A stretch of 64,000 bases of DNA. Source: a bacterium (lineage in GTDB: Bacteria > SZUA-79 > Acidulodesulfobacterales > Acidulodesulfobacteraceae). The position numbers were made by a program, and so were the translations under genes. Under the pieces are notes generated by a model. It saw nothing but the letters and a program-made list of their open reading frames with translations, had not been told where the DNA came from and made no database searches. Of the stretch, positions 9,990-18,103 are shown one piece after another (the first letter of the stretch is position 1; the number at the start of each line of letters is the position of its first letter). Location of the stretch: NCBI GenBank assembly GCA_021800805.1, contig JAJYYR010000002.1:235111-299110 (forward strand), given 5' to 3'.

Positions 9990-10874
9990 TTATTTATTTT
10001 TTGCTTCGCCTTTATCGCCTTCGCCGGTATAAAGTCTGGCGCACCCTTCGGCAAGCGCCCTCACCTTTAATATAAAATTCATCCTTTCCGATACGCTGAT
10101 AAGCCCTCTTGCATCAAGCAGATTGAACGTATGCGAACACTTTAGGCAATACTCGTAAGCAGGTTTTACAAGTTCTTTCAGCTTAAACGAAAGAAGTTTT
10201 TTAGATTCAGCCTCATAGGCGTTAAATAATTTATATAAGATTTCTCCGTCCGAGTATTCAAAATTATATTTAGAAAGTTGAAATTCGTCGTCTTTATGTA
10301 TATCGCCGTACTTAAAAGAATCGTTCCACCGAAGATCGAAAACGTTATCTTTATCTTGAAGAAACATTGCGATTCTTTCTAATCCGTAAGTAATTTCGAT
10401 CGCAGGTTTTGAAAGTTCTATGCCGCCTATTTGTTGAAAATAAGTAAACTGGGTAACTTCCATACCGTCAAGCCAAACTTCCCAACCCAAACCCCATGCT
10501 CCAAGCGTGGGAGATTCCCAATCGTCCTCCACGAATCTAACGTCATGCATGACGGGATTTATGCCGAAACTTTTAAGACTGTCTAAATAAATCTCTTGAA
10601 TTTTACTTATATAGGGTTGTATAATAACCTGAAACTGGTAGTAACGGCCTAATCTGTTGGGATTTTGACCGTATCTTCCATCGGTAGGTCTTCTGGAAGG
10701 CTGAACATAGGCGGCTCTCCAATCTTCGCAGTCAAGGCATTTGAGAAATGTGTAAGGCGCAAATGTAGCGGCTCCCACCTCAATATCGTAGGGTTCTAAA
10801 ATTACGCATCCAAAATTGGACCAAAAATTTTGGAGTTTAAAAGTCAATTGTTGAAAATCGAGGGCTTTGATAAT
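9990..10874 (-). CDS. glyQ: Glycyl-tRNA synthetase alpha subunit, probable non-AUG start
   Basis: Catalytic alpha subunit of GlyRS. Seen: [55 protein letters not shown] and [13 protein letters not shown] [13 protein letters not shown], all family hallmarks. The first conventional start is TTG at 10847 (285 residues), but homologues keep a short block 'xFQ-L-LQ-W' before that point and the frame here continues upstream as LDFQQL with no stop. An AGAGG Shine-Dalgarno sits 4-8 bases before adjacent ATT (10874) and ATC (10871) codons, so I place the start there (about 294 residues). If the start is TTG, the product loses its conserved first residues. The choice of start is inference; the gene identity is not in doubt. 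Confidence 0.93.
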   Translation of the reverse strand: MIKALDFQQLTFKLQNFWSNFGCVILEPYDIEVGAATFAPYTFLKCLDCEDWRAAYVQPSRRPTDGRYGQNPNRLGRYYQFQVIIQPYISKIQEIYLDSLKSFGINPVMHDVRFVEDDWESPTLGAWGLGWEVWLDGMEVTQFTYFQQIGGIELSKPAIEITYGLERIAMFLQDKDNVFDLRWNDSFKYGDIHKDDEFQLSKYNFEYSDGEILYKLFNAYEAESKKLLSFKLKELVKPAYEYCLKCSHTFNLLDARGLISVSERMNFILKVRALAEGCARLYTGEGDKGEAKNK

Positions 10875-10888
10875 TTTTCCTCTTTTTT

Positions 10889-10914
10889 AAGGGACAGACT
10901 TAAGTCTGTCCCTT
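10889..10914. repeat. Perfect 26-bp palindrome (GGGACAGA type)
   Basis: AAGGGACAGACTT followed by its exact reverse complement, with no spacer, between the nadA stop (10942) and the glyQ start. On the reverse strand it is followed by A residues, not T residues, so it is a poor terminator for nadA. Its GGGACAGAYTTA half recurs in the larger inverted repeat at 13499-13586, pointing to a REP-like family. Confidence 0.8.
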
Positions 10915-10941
10915 TTCTATTATTTAGGAAAATTTATTATA

Positions 10942-11859
10942 CTAAAGGGCGAGCATATTTTCAATAGATTTTCTTGCTTTAATTCTAACGTCTTCGGGAA
11001 TTTTTATAATATTTTTCATACCGGCTAACGAATCTATAATGTCGTCAAGATGGGTTTTTTTCATATTCGGGCATACCAACCCCTTATTGGAAGGAATAAA
11101 AACTTTATCGGGGTTTTCTTTTTTCATTTTATACATTATGCCTCTTTCCGTCCCTATAATAAAATATTTTGCGGATGATTCCCTAACAAATTTATACATT
11201 CCCGACGTAGAAGAAACATGGTCGGCGACGTCTATTGTTTCGGGGGTGGACTCCGGATGCGCTACAAATACCGCTCCCGGATATTTTTCTTTTAGCGCCT
11301 TGATATCTTCGGGTTTTGTTCTTTTATGAGGCGGACAGAATCCGGGCCAGCTTATTATTTCTTTATCGGTAAATCTCTGGACGTAGCTCCCGAGGTTTTT
11401 ATCGGGAACCATAATAACTCTTTTAGCCGGCAGAGAGTTGACGACTTTTACTGCATTTGCCGACGTACAACAAATATCTGAAACGGCCTTGCATTCCGCC
11501 GAAGTATTCACGTAGGCAACAACCGGAGCTTCGGGATAATCGGCTTTTAAATTAACGATATCTTTGGCGGTTATCATATCGACCATAGGACATCCGGCGT
11601 TTTCGTTCGGAAGTATTACCGTCTTATTGGGATTCATAATAGCGGCGCTTTCAGCCATAAAACGGACGCCGCAAAATACGATAATGTCGGCATCGGTTTT
11701 ATTCGCTTTGATGGAAAGTTCCAGCGAATCGCCTTGAAAATCGGCAATTTCCTGAATTTCGTCTCTTTGATAGTTATGCGCCAGCAGTATTGCGTTTTTT
11801 TCTTTTAAAAGCTCTTTTATTTTTTTCTGCTTTGTTTTTATATTTTCAAAACTTTGCAT
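10942..11859 (-). CDS. nadA: Quinolinate synthase
   Basis: 305 residues, the usual length for the short bacterial form. It condenses iminoaspartate with dihydroxyacetone phosphate to quinolinate in de novo NAD synthesis, using an oxygen-sensitive [4Fe-4S] cluster. The three expected cluster cysteines are present at about Cys90 (GCPM), Cys175 (WPGFCPPH) and Cys263 (GLVCPNM). Other blocks: LLAHNYQRDEIQEIADFQGD near the start and TSANAV in the middle. The ATG at 11859 gives a standard N-terminus. nadB and nadC are not in the window. It is divergent from trpS with a 93-bp AT-rich gap that must hold both promoters. Confidence 0.96.
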   Translation of the reverse strand: MQSFENIKTKQKKIKELLKEKNAILLAHNYQRDEIQEIADFQGDSLELSIKANKTDADIIVFCGVRFMAESAAIMNPNKTVILPNENAGCPMVDMITAKDIVNLKADYPEAPVVAYVNTSAECKAVSDICCTSANAVKVVNSLPAKRVIMVPDKNLGSYVQRFTDKEIISWPGFCPPHKRTKPEDIKALKEKYPGAVFVAHPESTPETIDVADHVSSTSGMYKFVRESSAKYFIIGTERGIMYKMKKENPDKVFIPSNKGLVCPNMKKTHLDDIIDSLAGMKNIIKIPEDVRIKARKSIENMLAL

Positions 11860-11952
11860 TTGTCCATATATTATTTTTTAACTTGTTTTCTATCATTATA
11901 ACATATTATAATTAAAAACTAAACGCAAAAACATACAAAACGGTATTAAACG

Positions 11953-12996
11953 ATGGATTTAAAGACGGATAACGCGGCTATAGCCGACGAATCGAAATTC
12001 AATTACAAAAGAATTTTAACAGGCGACAGACCCACGGGACCGCTACATTTAGGTCATTACGCCGGTTCGTTAAAAAACAGGGTAAGGCTTCAGGATAAAT
12101 ACGAAACTTTCATTTTAATAGCCGATATTCAAGCCCTAACGACCAATTTCGAACATCCCGAAAAGCTTAAAGATAATATCTTTCTTGTCGCTTTAGATTA
12201 TCTTTCGGCGGGAATAGACCCTAATTTATCTACGATAATCATACAATCTATGATACCGGAAATTGCGGAACTCACTACTTTTTTTTCTATGCTTATTTCC
12301 ATCAATCCTTTAAAACACAATCCAACGATAAAAACCGAAGCAAAAGAAAGGGGGTATAAGGAATTAACTTACGGTTTTCTGGGTTATCCGGTAAGTCAAA
12401 CCGCCGATATAGCCATTTTTAAAGCCGACTTGGTCCCGGTGGGCATCGACCAGCTTCCCCACATTGAACTTTCACGAAAAATAATTAGAAAATTTAATGA
12501 ATTATACTGCGGCAAATTAATAGAACCGTTTGCCCTGATAGACAAATTTCCGAGGTTAGTCGGACTCGACGGAAACCTTAAAATGAGCAAATCTTACGGA
12601 AACGCAATTAATCTTTCGGATGGTTATGATTCTATAAAAACTAAAATAAGGTCTGCGCTGACAGACAAAAATAGGATTCATCCTACGGACAAGGGAAACC
12701 CCGACATATGCACTATATACTCTTACCATAAGGCTTTTTCGGATGAAAATTTAATAAAAGAAACGGAATATAATTGCAGAAACGGGAAAATAGGATGCAT
12801 AAAATGTAAAGATAACCTTTTTACCGTTATTAAAAACCTTCTCGAACCGATGAACGAAAGGAGGGCTTATTACTTAAAAAATAAGGATGAAATTTGGGAT
12901 ATTCTGTTTACCGGAACTAAAAAAGCAGAAATAATCGCTTCGGAAACCGGTAAGGAAGTCAAAGAATCGATGAAAATATTATACGCTCCTAAATAA
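11953..12996 (+). CDS. trpS: Tryptophanyl-tRNA synthetase
   Basis: 347 residues, class I aminoacyl-tRNA synthetase charging tRNA-Trp. Seen: a HIGH-like motif PLHLGHYAG near residue 36 after the typical GDRPTGP, and KMSKS (LKMSKSYGNAI) near residue 211. A single cysteine-containing patch, GCIKCKDNLF near residue 292, may be a metal- or cluster-binding loop of the kind found in some TrpRS. The ATG at 11953 follows an AT-rich promoter region with no strong Shine-Dalgarno. Product length is in the family range. Transcribed alone, divergent from nadA. Confidence 0.96.
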   Translation: MDLKTDNAAIADESKFNYKRILTGDRPTGPLHLGHYAGSLKNRVRLQDKYETFILIADIQALTTNFEHPEKLKDNIFLVALDYLSAGIDPNLSTIIIQSMIPEIAELTTFFSMLISINPLKHNPTIKTEAKERGYKELTYGFLGYPVSQTADIAIFKADLVPVGIDQLPHIELSRKIIRKFNELYCGKLIEPFALIDKFPRLVGLDGNLKMSKSYGNAINLSDGYDSIKTKIRSALTDKNRIHPTDKGNPDICTIYSYHKAFSDENLIKETEYNCRNGKIGCIKCKDNLFTVIKNLLEPMNERRAYYLKNKDEIWDILFTGTKKAEIIASETGKEVKESMKILYAPK

Positions 12997-13105
12997 CCCA
13001 AAATTGTTTGTTGCAAAAAAACCCGCTTTAATGTTATTCTAATATATAGAAATTACCGCTTATTTTGCAAAAGTTTAAAAAAAATTAATGGAGGATCCAT
13101 TACAA

Positions 13106-13483
13106 ATGGCAAACAAACTTTTTATTATGCTTCAAAATACTTCGCCTTCCAACCCGCATGCTTTAGGAGCGCCCTTTTTTCAGGCGGCGGCGGCGGCGAC
13201 TATGGATTATGAAGTAGAAGTCGTGCTTACGGCGGACGCCGGTCTTTTGATGAAAAAAGGCGTTGCGGAAAACCTGAGGGTTAAAGAAGGAAGTCCAAAA
13301 TCGGTTTATGATTTTATTAAAGACGCTTACGAAGCAGGGGTCGTTTTTAAAGTATGCACTCCTGCCTTAGAATTAAACAATTTTAACAAAGAAGACCTTA
13401 TAGAAGAATGTAGCGGCGTCGTGGGTGGGGCATACGTCGTCGAGATGGTTATGGACGATAACGTAAAAACGCTGTCGTATTAA
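13106..13483 (+). CDS. DsrE-family protein
   Basis: 125 residues from the ATG at 13106, preceded by GGAGG at 13090-13094; an upstream in-frame ATG at 13088 overlaps that Shine-Dalgarno and is unlikely. The protein has the alternating beta/alpha pattern of the DsrE/DsrF/peroxiredoxin-like fold: LFIMLQNTS at the start, a buried hydrophobic helix (FFQAAAAATM), VEVVLTADAGLLM, and VFKVCTPALELN with one candidate functional Cys. DsrE-like proteins take part in sulfur-carrier relays in sulfur oxidisers and reducers, but this single-copy version without dsrF/dsrH partners could serve another role. Its stop is followed by a large hairpin shared with the convergent gene at 14256. Confidence 0.75.
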   Translation: MANKLFIMLQNTSPSNPHALGAPFFQAAAAATMDYEVEVVLTADAGLLMKKGVAENLRVKEGSPKSVYDFIKDAYEAGVVFKVCTPALELNNFNKEDLIEECSGVVGGAYVVEMVMDDNVKTLSY

Positions 13484-13498
13484 GAAAAAGATAATAAG

Positions 13499-13586
13499 AA
13501 AAAGGGGACAGATTTATTTATTTTCTATCTAAAATCCCGCAAATGCAGTCAGCCGTAAGAAAATAAATAAATCTGTCCCCTTTTTT
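13499..13586. terminator. Large inverted repeat, bidirectional terminator / REP-like element
   Basis: Arms of about 27 bp (left 13499-13527, right 13558-13586) around a ~30-nt loop, built on GGGGACAGATTTATTTATTT and its complement. A-run on the left and T-run on the right flank the stem, so it can terminate transcripts from both convergent genes (stops at 13483 and 13603). It shares GGGACAGA with the palindrome at 10889. Confidence 0.75.
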
Positions 13587-13602
13587 CTCTTTTTTTCTGC
13601 TG

Positions 13603-14256
13603 TTAATTTTCAACCAGACTTAGCGCGTATTCCTTAACTCCTTCCAACAAAGTAAACCTGTCTAATATTATCGTTTCGCAGGGCATAGATTCGACAAAAA
13701 GCCTGTTCTGGACAAGCCCGCCGGTAAGATATATTTTTTTCGGCTTTCTTGCAAACCTAAACATCGAAATACATACGCCTTTAATTAATCTAGAAGCCGC
13801 TATTTCCGGCTCTGTTCCGCCGGCTACAAGGTCGAAAACATGCCCCATTCCGAGAAGTCCGCATGTTGCCGTTATAAATTCCTTTTGCGGCTCTACCTTT
13901 GAATAATCAACGTTTAGATAATTACCCAGAATTTCTATAGCCTGTCCCGTAAATGCGCCGCATTCGGTATTCCAATCGGAATGAACGAAATTTCCGCTTT
14001 CGAATACTACGTATTTTGCGTCTCTCGAACCGACGTCTAAGAGGGTAAAAGAATCCTCTTTTATGAGACTTTTGCCGGCGTTTGCAAGCGCTATAATTTC
14101 ATTAACCGAATGATTCGCAAACCTGTTTATATTATGCCCCGTCCCTATATCCGCCCTGAATGTTTTTTCGAGTTCGGATACCCTTTTTACCGTTCTTTCA
14201 TTTGTTTCGGTATTTAGTATTTTTGCATAGGTCGTTCCCGCATCAAGTAATATCAT
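13603..14256 (-). CDS. Short BadF/BcrA-type ASKHA ATPase (activator-like)
   Basis: 217 residues. Seen: the phosphate-1 loop LLDAGTTYAKIL at the N-terminus, a second phosphate loop (TLLDVGSRDAKYVVFESG), ECGAFTGQAIE where true activases have the cluster-binding CAAGTGSF, and a TGGLVQN adenosine loop near residue 180. Family role: ATP-driven electron injection into a 2-hydroxyacyl-CoA dehydratase or related double-cubane protein. The Cys in GAECG-like position is kept but the loop differs, so [4Fe-4S] binding is uncertain. It lies 21 bp downstream of a dehydratase-like gene on the same strand, so the two probably form an activator/target pair. Confidence 0.75.
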   Translation of the reverse strand: MILLDAGTTYAKILNTETNERTVKRVSELEKTFRADIGTGHNINRFANHSVNEIIALANAGKSLIKEDSFTLLDVGSRDAKYVVFESGNFVHSDWNTECGAFTGQAIEILGNYLNVDYSKVEPQKEFITATCGLLGMGHVFDLVAGGTEPEIAASRLIKGVCISMFRFARKPKKIYLTGGLVQNRLFVESMPCETIILDRFTLLEGVKEYALSLVEN

Positions 14257-14277
14257 TTCTTTTCTCCGTTTTCAATC

Positions 14278-15192
14278 TTAAATAACCTTATTTAATTGCA
14301 AAAATGCCGTAAGTTTTGCAACCGTGCTTCTCGTAAGACCTATATCCATATCTATAAACATCCCTCTGGGATGTTTGCTCGCAAGATAAGACGCAAGACC
14401 GGCTTTTGGACAGAAACTTTGGGAAAAAAATACGGTTGGCACGTCCGGATCGAACTCCAGTTCTAATTTTAAGTCTCCGGGCGTAAGATTCTCGACGCAT
14501 CTCGTCCACCCGTAAATGTGGGTTTCGTCGGGAAAATAATTTGCTATGGAAAAATCGCCCCACGGCGGAGTTCCCCAAAAAGCGCATTTAGGTTTAACGT
14601 ATTCAGGTCTGAAAGACTTTTTCTTTTCCATATCCCGATAAAAGTAACCGGCTATTTTACCGAATTTTTCATCTAAGGGGATACCGCTTTTGCATATAAA
14701 ATCTCCTTTTCTTTCTATATCTTTATTTTTTACGCGTCTTAATTTAATTTTAAGTTCGTTTTCTATATAATCGGCGACAAAACCCATTTCGTTGCATCTG
14801 CAAATTTCAGAATCCTCGATTATTATCTCGGATATAGGATTTCTTCCCACTAAAACGGAATCCATAACGTCTTCGTTCCAGTAATCGGTTACCGATAAAA
14901 TATTTGCTATTATTCTTTTAATTTGGGCGCAATAAGCTTTAGGGAGTATATTGTCCGTAGGCTCGGTGATGAGCTGATCGACTTTATACATATCTAAAGA
15001 AAGTATAATGGCGCTTTTTTGAATTAGTTCCTCCATAATTTTTTTGGGAGGTATTCCTATTATTCCGATAAAAGGCTTATCTTTAGGATTTAAAAGAAAA
15101 GATTTTTCCTTTCCCTGAACAAACCCGTGCCTCGTTAAAACCATATCCTGCATCGGATTATAATTATTGTCCTCGCTTTCGCCGTTTTCCAA
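14278..15192 (-). CDS. Divergent 2-hydroxyacyl-CoA dehydratase-like protein
   Basis: 304 residues. I do not recognise an exact family, but the pattern is that of a reduced HgdB/BcrB-like subunit: a Rossmann-like opening (FIGIIGIPPKKIMEELI), AIILSLDMYKVDQLITEP, then scattered cysteines (YCAQIKR, EICRCNEMG, ICKSG, KCAFWGTPPWG, RCVENL, SQSFCPKAG) that could hold an iron-sulfur cluster. It is shorter than ordinary dehydratase subunits (about 370-430). The paired ASKHA ATPase 21 bp downstream supports the assignment. Substrate unknown; a role in a low-potential reduction is inference. Alternative: a methanogenesis-marker-like or uncharacterised Fe-S protein. Confidence 0.55.
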   Translation of the reverse strand: MENGESEDNNYNPMQDMVLTRHGFVQGKEKSFLLNPKDKPFIGIIGIPPKKIMEELIQKSAIILSLDMYKVDQLITEPTDNILPKAYCAQIKRIIANILSVTDYWNEDVMDSVLVGRNPISEIIIEDSEICRCNEMGFVADYIENELKIKLRRVKNKDIERKGDFICKSGIPLDEKFGKIAGYFYRDMEKKKSFRPEYVKPKCAFWGTPPWGDFSIANYFPDETHIYGWTRCVENLTPGDLKLELEFDPDVPTVFFSQSFCPKAGLASYLASKHPRGMFIDMDIGLTRSTVAKLTAFLQLNKVI

Positions 15193-15268
15193 TTTAAACG
15201 CACCTCTCGTATAATCCAGTTAAATTTAATTATAATTTATTTTACGGGATTAAAAAGAATTAATAAAT

Positions 15269-15287
15269 GACTTTTATCACAAAAGTC
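15269..15287 (-). terminator. Weak hairpin at trxB stop
   Basis: GACTTTT / AAAAGTC arms with a 5-nt loop overlap the trxB stop codon; a short T-rich stretch follows on the reverse strand. A weak terminator at best. Confidence 0.4.
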
Positions 15288-16200
15288 AACAGATATCGCA
15301 AACAAATTCTTCTGCGGCTGTAGCCGCTAAAGCGCCTTCACCTACCGCAGTGGCAACTTGAAGTAATTTTTTGGAATGGGCGTCGCCTGCGCAAAATACG
15401 CCGGGCATAGAAGTCATTAGGGTATAAGGGTCGGTTTTTATAAAACCGTTTTCGTCTTTTTCAATATTCTTTAGAAATGATGTTTGCGGATTTATTCCTA
15501 TAAAAATAAAAACCCCCTTAACGGGAATAGTCTTTCTTTCTTTGGTTTTAATATTTTCTATAGTTACCGATTCTACGGTCTTATTGCCGTTTATAGAAAC
15601 GGTCGAATGTTCTAATTCCATTGTAACGTTTTTTGCGTTATGCAGTTTTTCCTGTATTATTTTTTCGGCCCTGAATTCTTTTCTTCTATGAATTAAAACC
15701 ACGGATTTAACGATTTTAGTCAGATAGTTGGCTTCTTTTAATGCAGCATCTCCGCCTCCTATAACCGCTATATCTTCATCTTTAAAAAACGGTCCGTCGC
15801 AGGTCGCGCAATAAGACACCCCTCTTCCGGTAAACTCTCTTTCTCCGGGAATGTTAAGCCTTTTAGGAGAAGCCCCGACGGTTATAATAACCGTCTTTGC
15901 CTGATAACTTGCGTTAACGCCTCTTAAAGCTTTATATTGTCCATTGTCGATTATATCTTTTATTTCGTCGTATATGATATTTAATCCCAAACCTTTAGCG
16001 TGTTCTTCAAATTTTTGCATAAGCTCGACTCCCGAAAGCGACGGAAACCCCGGGTAGTTTTCAATATTATCGGTAAGGGCTATCTGTCCTCCTACCGCCA
16101 TTTTTTCTATTAAAATTATATTAAGACGGGCTCTAAGAGCGTATATTGCGGCTGAAAGACCTGCGGGTCCGCCTCCAATTATAATCAAATCGTAAATCAT
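15286..16200 (-). CDS. trxB: Thioredoxin reductase
   Basis: 304 residues, typical low-molecular-weight TrxR. It passes electrons from NAD(P)H through FAD to thioredoxin in the cytoplasm. Seen: the FAD loop IIGGGPAGLSAAIYALRA at residues 6-23, the redox disulfide CATC (SYCATCDGPFF) near residue 130, the NAD(P)-binding loop VIGGGDAALKEANYL, HRRKEFRAEKI on the following strand, and the C-terminal FAD contact VFCAGDAHSKKLLQVATAVGEG. A thioredoxin gene is not adjacent. Start ATG 16200 with a purine-rich GGAGGC upstream. Monocistronic, divergent from the APC permease. Confidence 0.95.
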   Translation of the reverse strand: MIYDLIIIGGGPAGLSAAIYALRARLNIILIEKMAVGGQIALTDNIENYPGFPSLSGVELMQKFEEHAKGLGLNIIYDEIKDIIDNGQYKALRGVNASYQAKTVIITVGASPKRLNIPGEREFTGRGVSYCATCDGPFFKDEDIAVIGGGDAALKEANYLTKIVKSVVLIHRRKEFRAEKIIQEKLHNAKNVTMELEHSTVSINGNKTVESVTIENIKTKERKTIPVKGVFIFIGINPQTSFLKNIEKDENGFIKTDPYTLMTSMPGVFCAGDAHSKKLLQVATAVGEGALAATAAEEFVCDIC

Positions 16201-16324
16201 TTGATTTTTGCCTCCTTAATTTTCTTTATGTTAAATTAATATCTCGTCACATTATTTTATTGTTGTTTTATATAAAAATGGCAATTATAATACATTATCA
16301 CATATATTTTATTAAATCAAACCG

Positions 16325-17896
16325 ATGAAAAAATCTTTAAATTTATTACAGTTAACGTTTGCCTCGACAAGCGCAATTATAGGCTCGGGCTGGCTATTGG
16401 GCATATATATCAGCGCTAAATACGCCGGTCCCGCATCGATATTTTCTTGGTTTATAAGCGGATTTGCAGTAATCCTCATCGCATTAGTATATGCAGAACT
16501 AGGCGCAATGATGCCGGCGGCAGGAGGTTTAGCAAGATATCCTAAATATACCCACGGCGCATTTTTGGGATTTATAACGAGCTGGATATTAATAATTGCC
16601 GGCGCGGCGGTAAGCACCATAGAGACTATAGCCACCGTCCAGTATCTTAATTTTTATATCCACGGGCTTTATGTAAATAAATCGCTTACCGAGGAAGGAA
16701 TTATCTTTTCTTTTTTTATCCTCGCAATCTTCTTTCTACTCAACCTGTTCGGCGCAAAAATATTTGCAAAAACCAATACTTTCCTCACATATTTTAAAAT
16801 TTTAATAGTTTTGGCAACTTCGGCGGTGCTTATTTATATTTCGGTTAAAAGCGGCAATATAAAAAATCTTTCCGGTTACAATTTACTGCCTTACGGATAT
16901 GACGGAATTATGAAAAGCATATCTATGGGCGGGGTCATATTTTCGTATCTCGGCTTCAGACAGGCGATAGACCTTTCCGGCGAAGCAAAAAACCCCGGCA
17001 GGGACGTTCCCGCCGCTACTATAATATCCGTCGTCATCGGTATCATAGTTTATACTTTGCTTTCATTCAGCTTTATAATATCCGTCCCGCAGGTTAAGCA
17101 CAATTCTTGGAATATGCTTAATTTATCTTCTCCTTTCGTAAATTTATTAAATTTATACGGATTTACCGCATTTGCTTTAATGGTGATAATCGGGGCGGTT
17201 ATTTCCCCCTTTGCGACAGGATTAGTATATATGAGCACTACCTCCAGAATTACTTTCGCTATGTCTAAAATGAAATTCCTGCCTAAAAGTTTTCATTTAA
17301 ATTTTAATAAATACGGTACGGCATACATATCGCTGATTTTTACGTTTATTTTATCGGCGTTATACCTGCTTCCGTTTCCAAGCTGGCAGTCTTTAGTCGG
17401 CATAATCACGTCGGGAATGGTATTTACTTATGTCCTCGGTCCAATAGGGCTTATGACGTTCCGAAAATTAGACCCTAAAAGAAAACGCCCTTTTTACCTG
17501 CCTTTTGCAAATATAATATCGTTATCTGCTTTTATAGTCGGAACCCTCATTATTTACTGGTCAACTTTTTCGACGCTGTGGAAATTATCGGCGGGAATCT
17601 CTATCGGGATCATTTTATTTATTTTAACTAACTCCGGTAAAATTAAAAATAAATTCAAACAAACCGTGATTCCGGGACTTTGGTTCCTATCTTATACCGC
17701 CGTTCTTTTAATAATATCTTTTCTGGGAAATAAAAACTTCGGCGGACAAAATATTATTAAATCGCCTTACGATTCAATAGTCATAATTTTAACCGCCGTC
17801 TTATTTTATTTCATCGCGATTAGAACTTCTATAAGCAAAGAAGAAATGAAAATGATAATCGAAGAAGAGTTTATCGGGGAAGAATTCGAAGTATAA
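16325..17896 (+). CDS. APC-family amino-acid permease
   Basis: 523 residues, about 12-14 hydrophobic segments. The N-terminal signature ASTSAIIGSGWLLG (TM1 with the unwound GSGW substrate site) and the TM3 block YAELGAMMPAAGGLARYP place it in the amino acid-polyamine-organocation superfamily. The overall pattern is close to the YveA/aspartate:proton symporter-type permeases; the substrate is inference. The C-terminus ends in an acidic cytoplasmic tail (MIIEEEFIGEEFEV). Its stop codon abuts the stop of the convergent CDSGH-protein gene (17897) with no gap, so the two mRNAs overlap at their 3' ends. Confidence 0.85.
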   Translation: MKKSLNLLQLTFASTSAIIGSGWLLGIYISAKYAGPASIFSWFISGFAVILIALVYAELGAMMPAAGGLARYPKYTHGAFLGFITSWILIIAGAAVSTIETIATVQYLNFYIHGLYVNKSLTEEGIIFSFFILAIFFLLNLFGAKIFAKTNTFLTYFKILIVLATSAVLIYISVKSGNIKNLSGYNLLPYGYDGIMKSISMGGVIFSYLGFRQAIDLSGEAKNPGRDVPAATIISVVIGIIVYTLLSFSFIISVPQVKHNSWNMLNLSSPFVNLLNLYGFTAFALMVIIGAVISPFATGLVYMSTTSRITFAMSKMKFLPKSFHLNFNKYGTAYISLIFTFILSALYLLPFPSWQSLVGIITSGMVFTYVLGPIGLMTFRKLDPKRKRPFYLPFANIISLSAFIVGTLIIYWSTFSTLWKLSAGISIGIILFILTNSGKIKNKFKQTVIPGLWFLSYTAVLLIISFLGNKNFGGQNIIKSPYDSIVIILTAVLFYFIAIRTSISKEEMKMIIEEEFIGEEFEV

Positions 17897-18103
17897 TTAT
17901 TCGCCGTCGGATTTATCTATAGCGCCGTTTTCCCGTCCTTGTTCCGGACACGCATCTTTATTTTTATTTGCATGTTCGTCGCATCCGTGCCTGCCGTCGC
18001 AATACGGCAGTCTTTTCGACAAACCGCATTTACAAAAATACAAAGGTCTTTCTTTTACTTTAGATTTTAACTTAGTTAAATCTACTTTATTCATATTTTT
18101 CAT
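17897..18103 (-). CDS. Small CDGSH iron-sulfur domain protein
   Basis: 68 residues. The zinc-finger-like CDGSH signature is complete: Cys24-x-Cys26, then Cys35-Asp-Gly and His39 (CKCGLSKRLPYCDGRHG), which binds a redox-active, pH-labile [2Fe-2S] cluster. Only one motif is present. The C-terminal 25 residues are charged, Cys-containing and probably disordered. Members of this family are thought to act in iron/redox sensing or cluster transfer; the partner here is unknown. The ATG at 18103 overlaps the end of the upstream MFS gene by 17 bp, suggesting translational coupling to the transporter. Confidence 0.88.
   Translation of the reverse strand: MKNMNKVDLTKLKSKVKERPLYFCKCGLSKRLPYCDGRHGCDEHANKNKDACPEQGRENGAIDKSDGE

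Noticed and set aside
9920..10054. Extended N-terminus of GlyS
   Set aside because: The extra 45 codons cross the glyQ-glyS gap and overlap the glyQ end; MSEYLLEIGSGELP matches normal GlyS starts.
10889..10914. Terminator for nadA
   Set aside because: Followed by A residues on the reverse strand instead of T residues.
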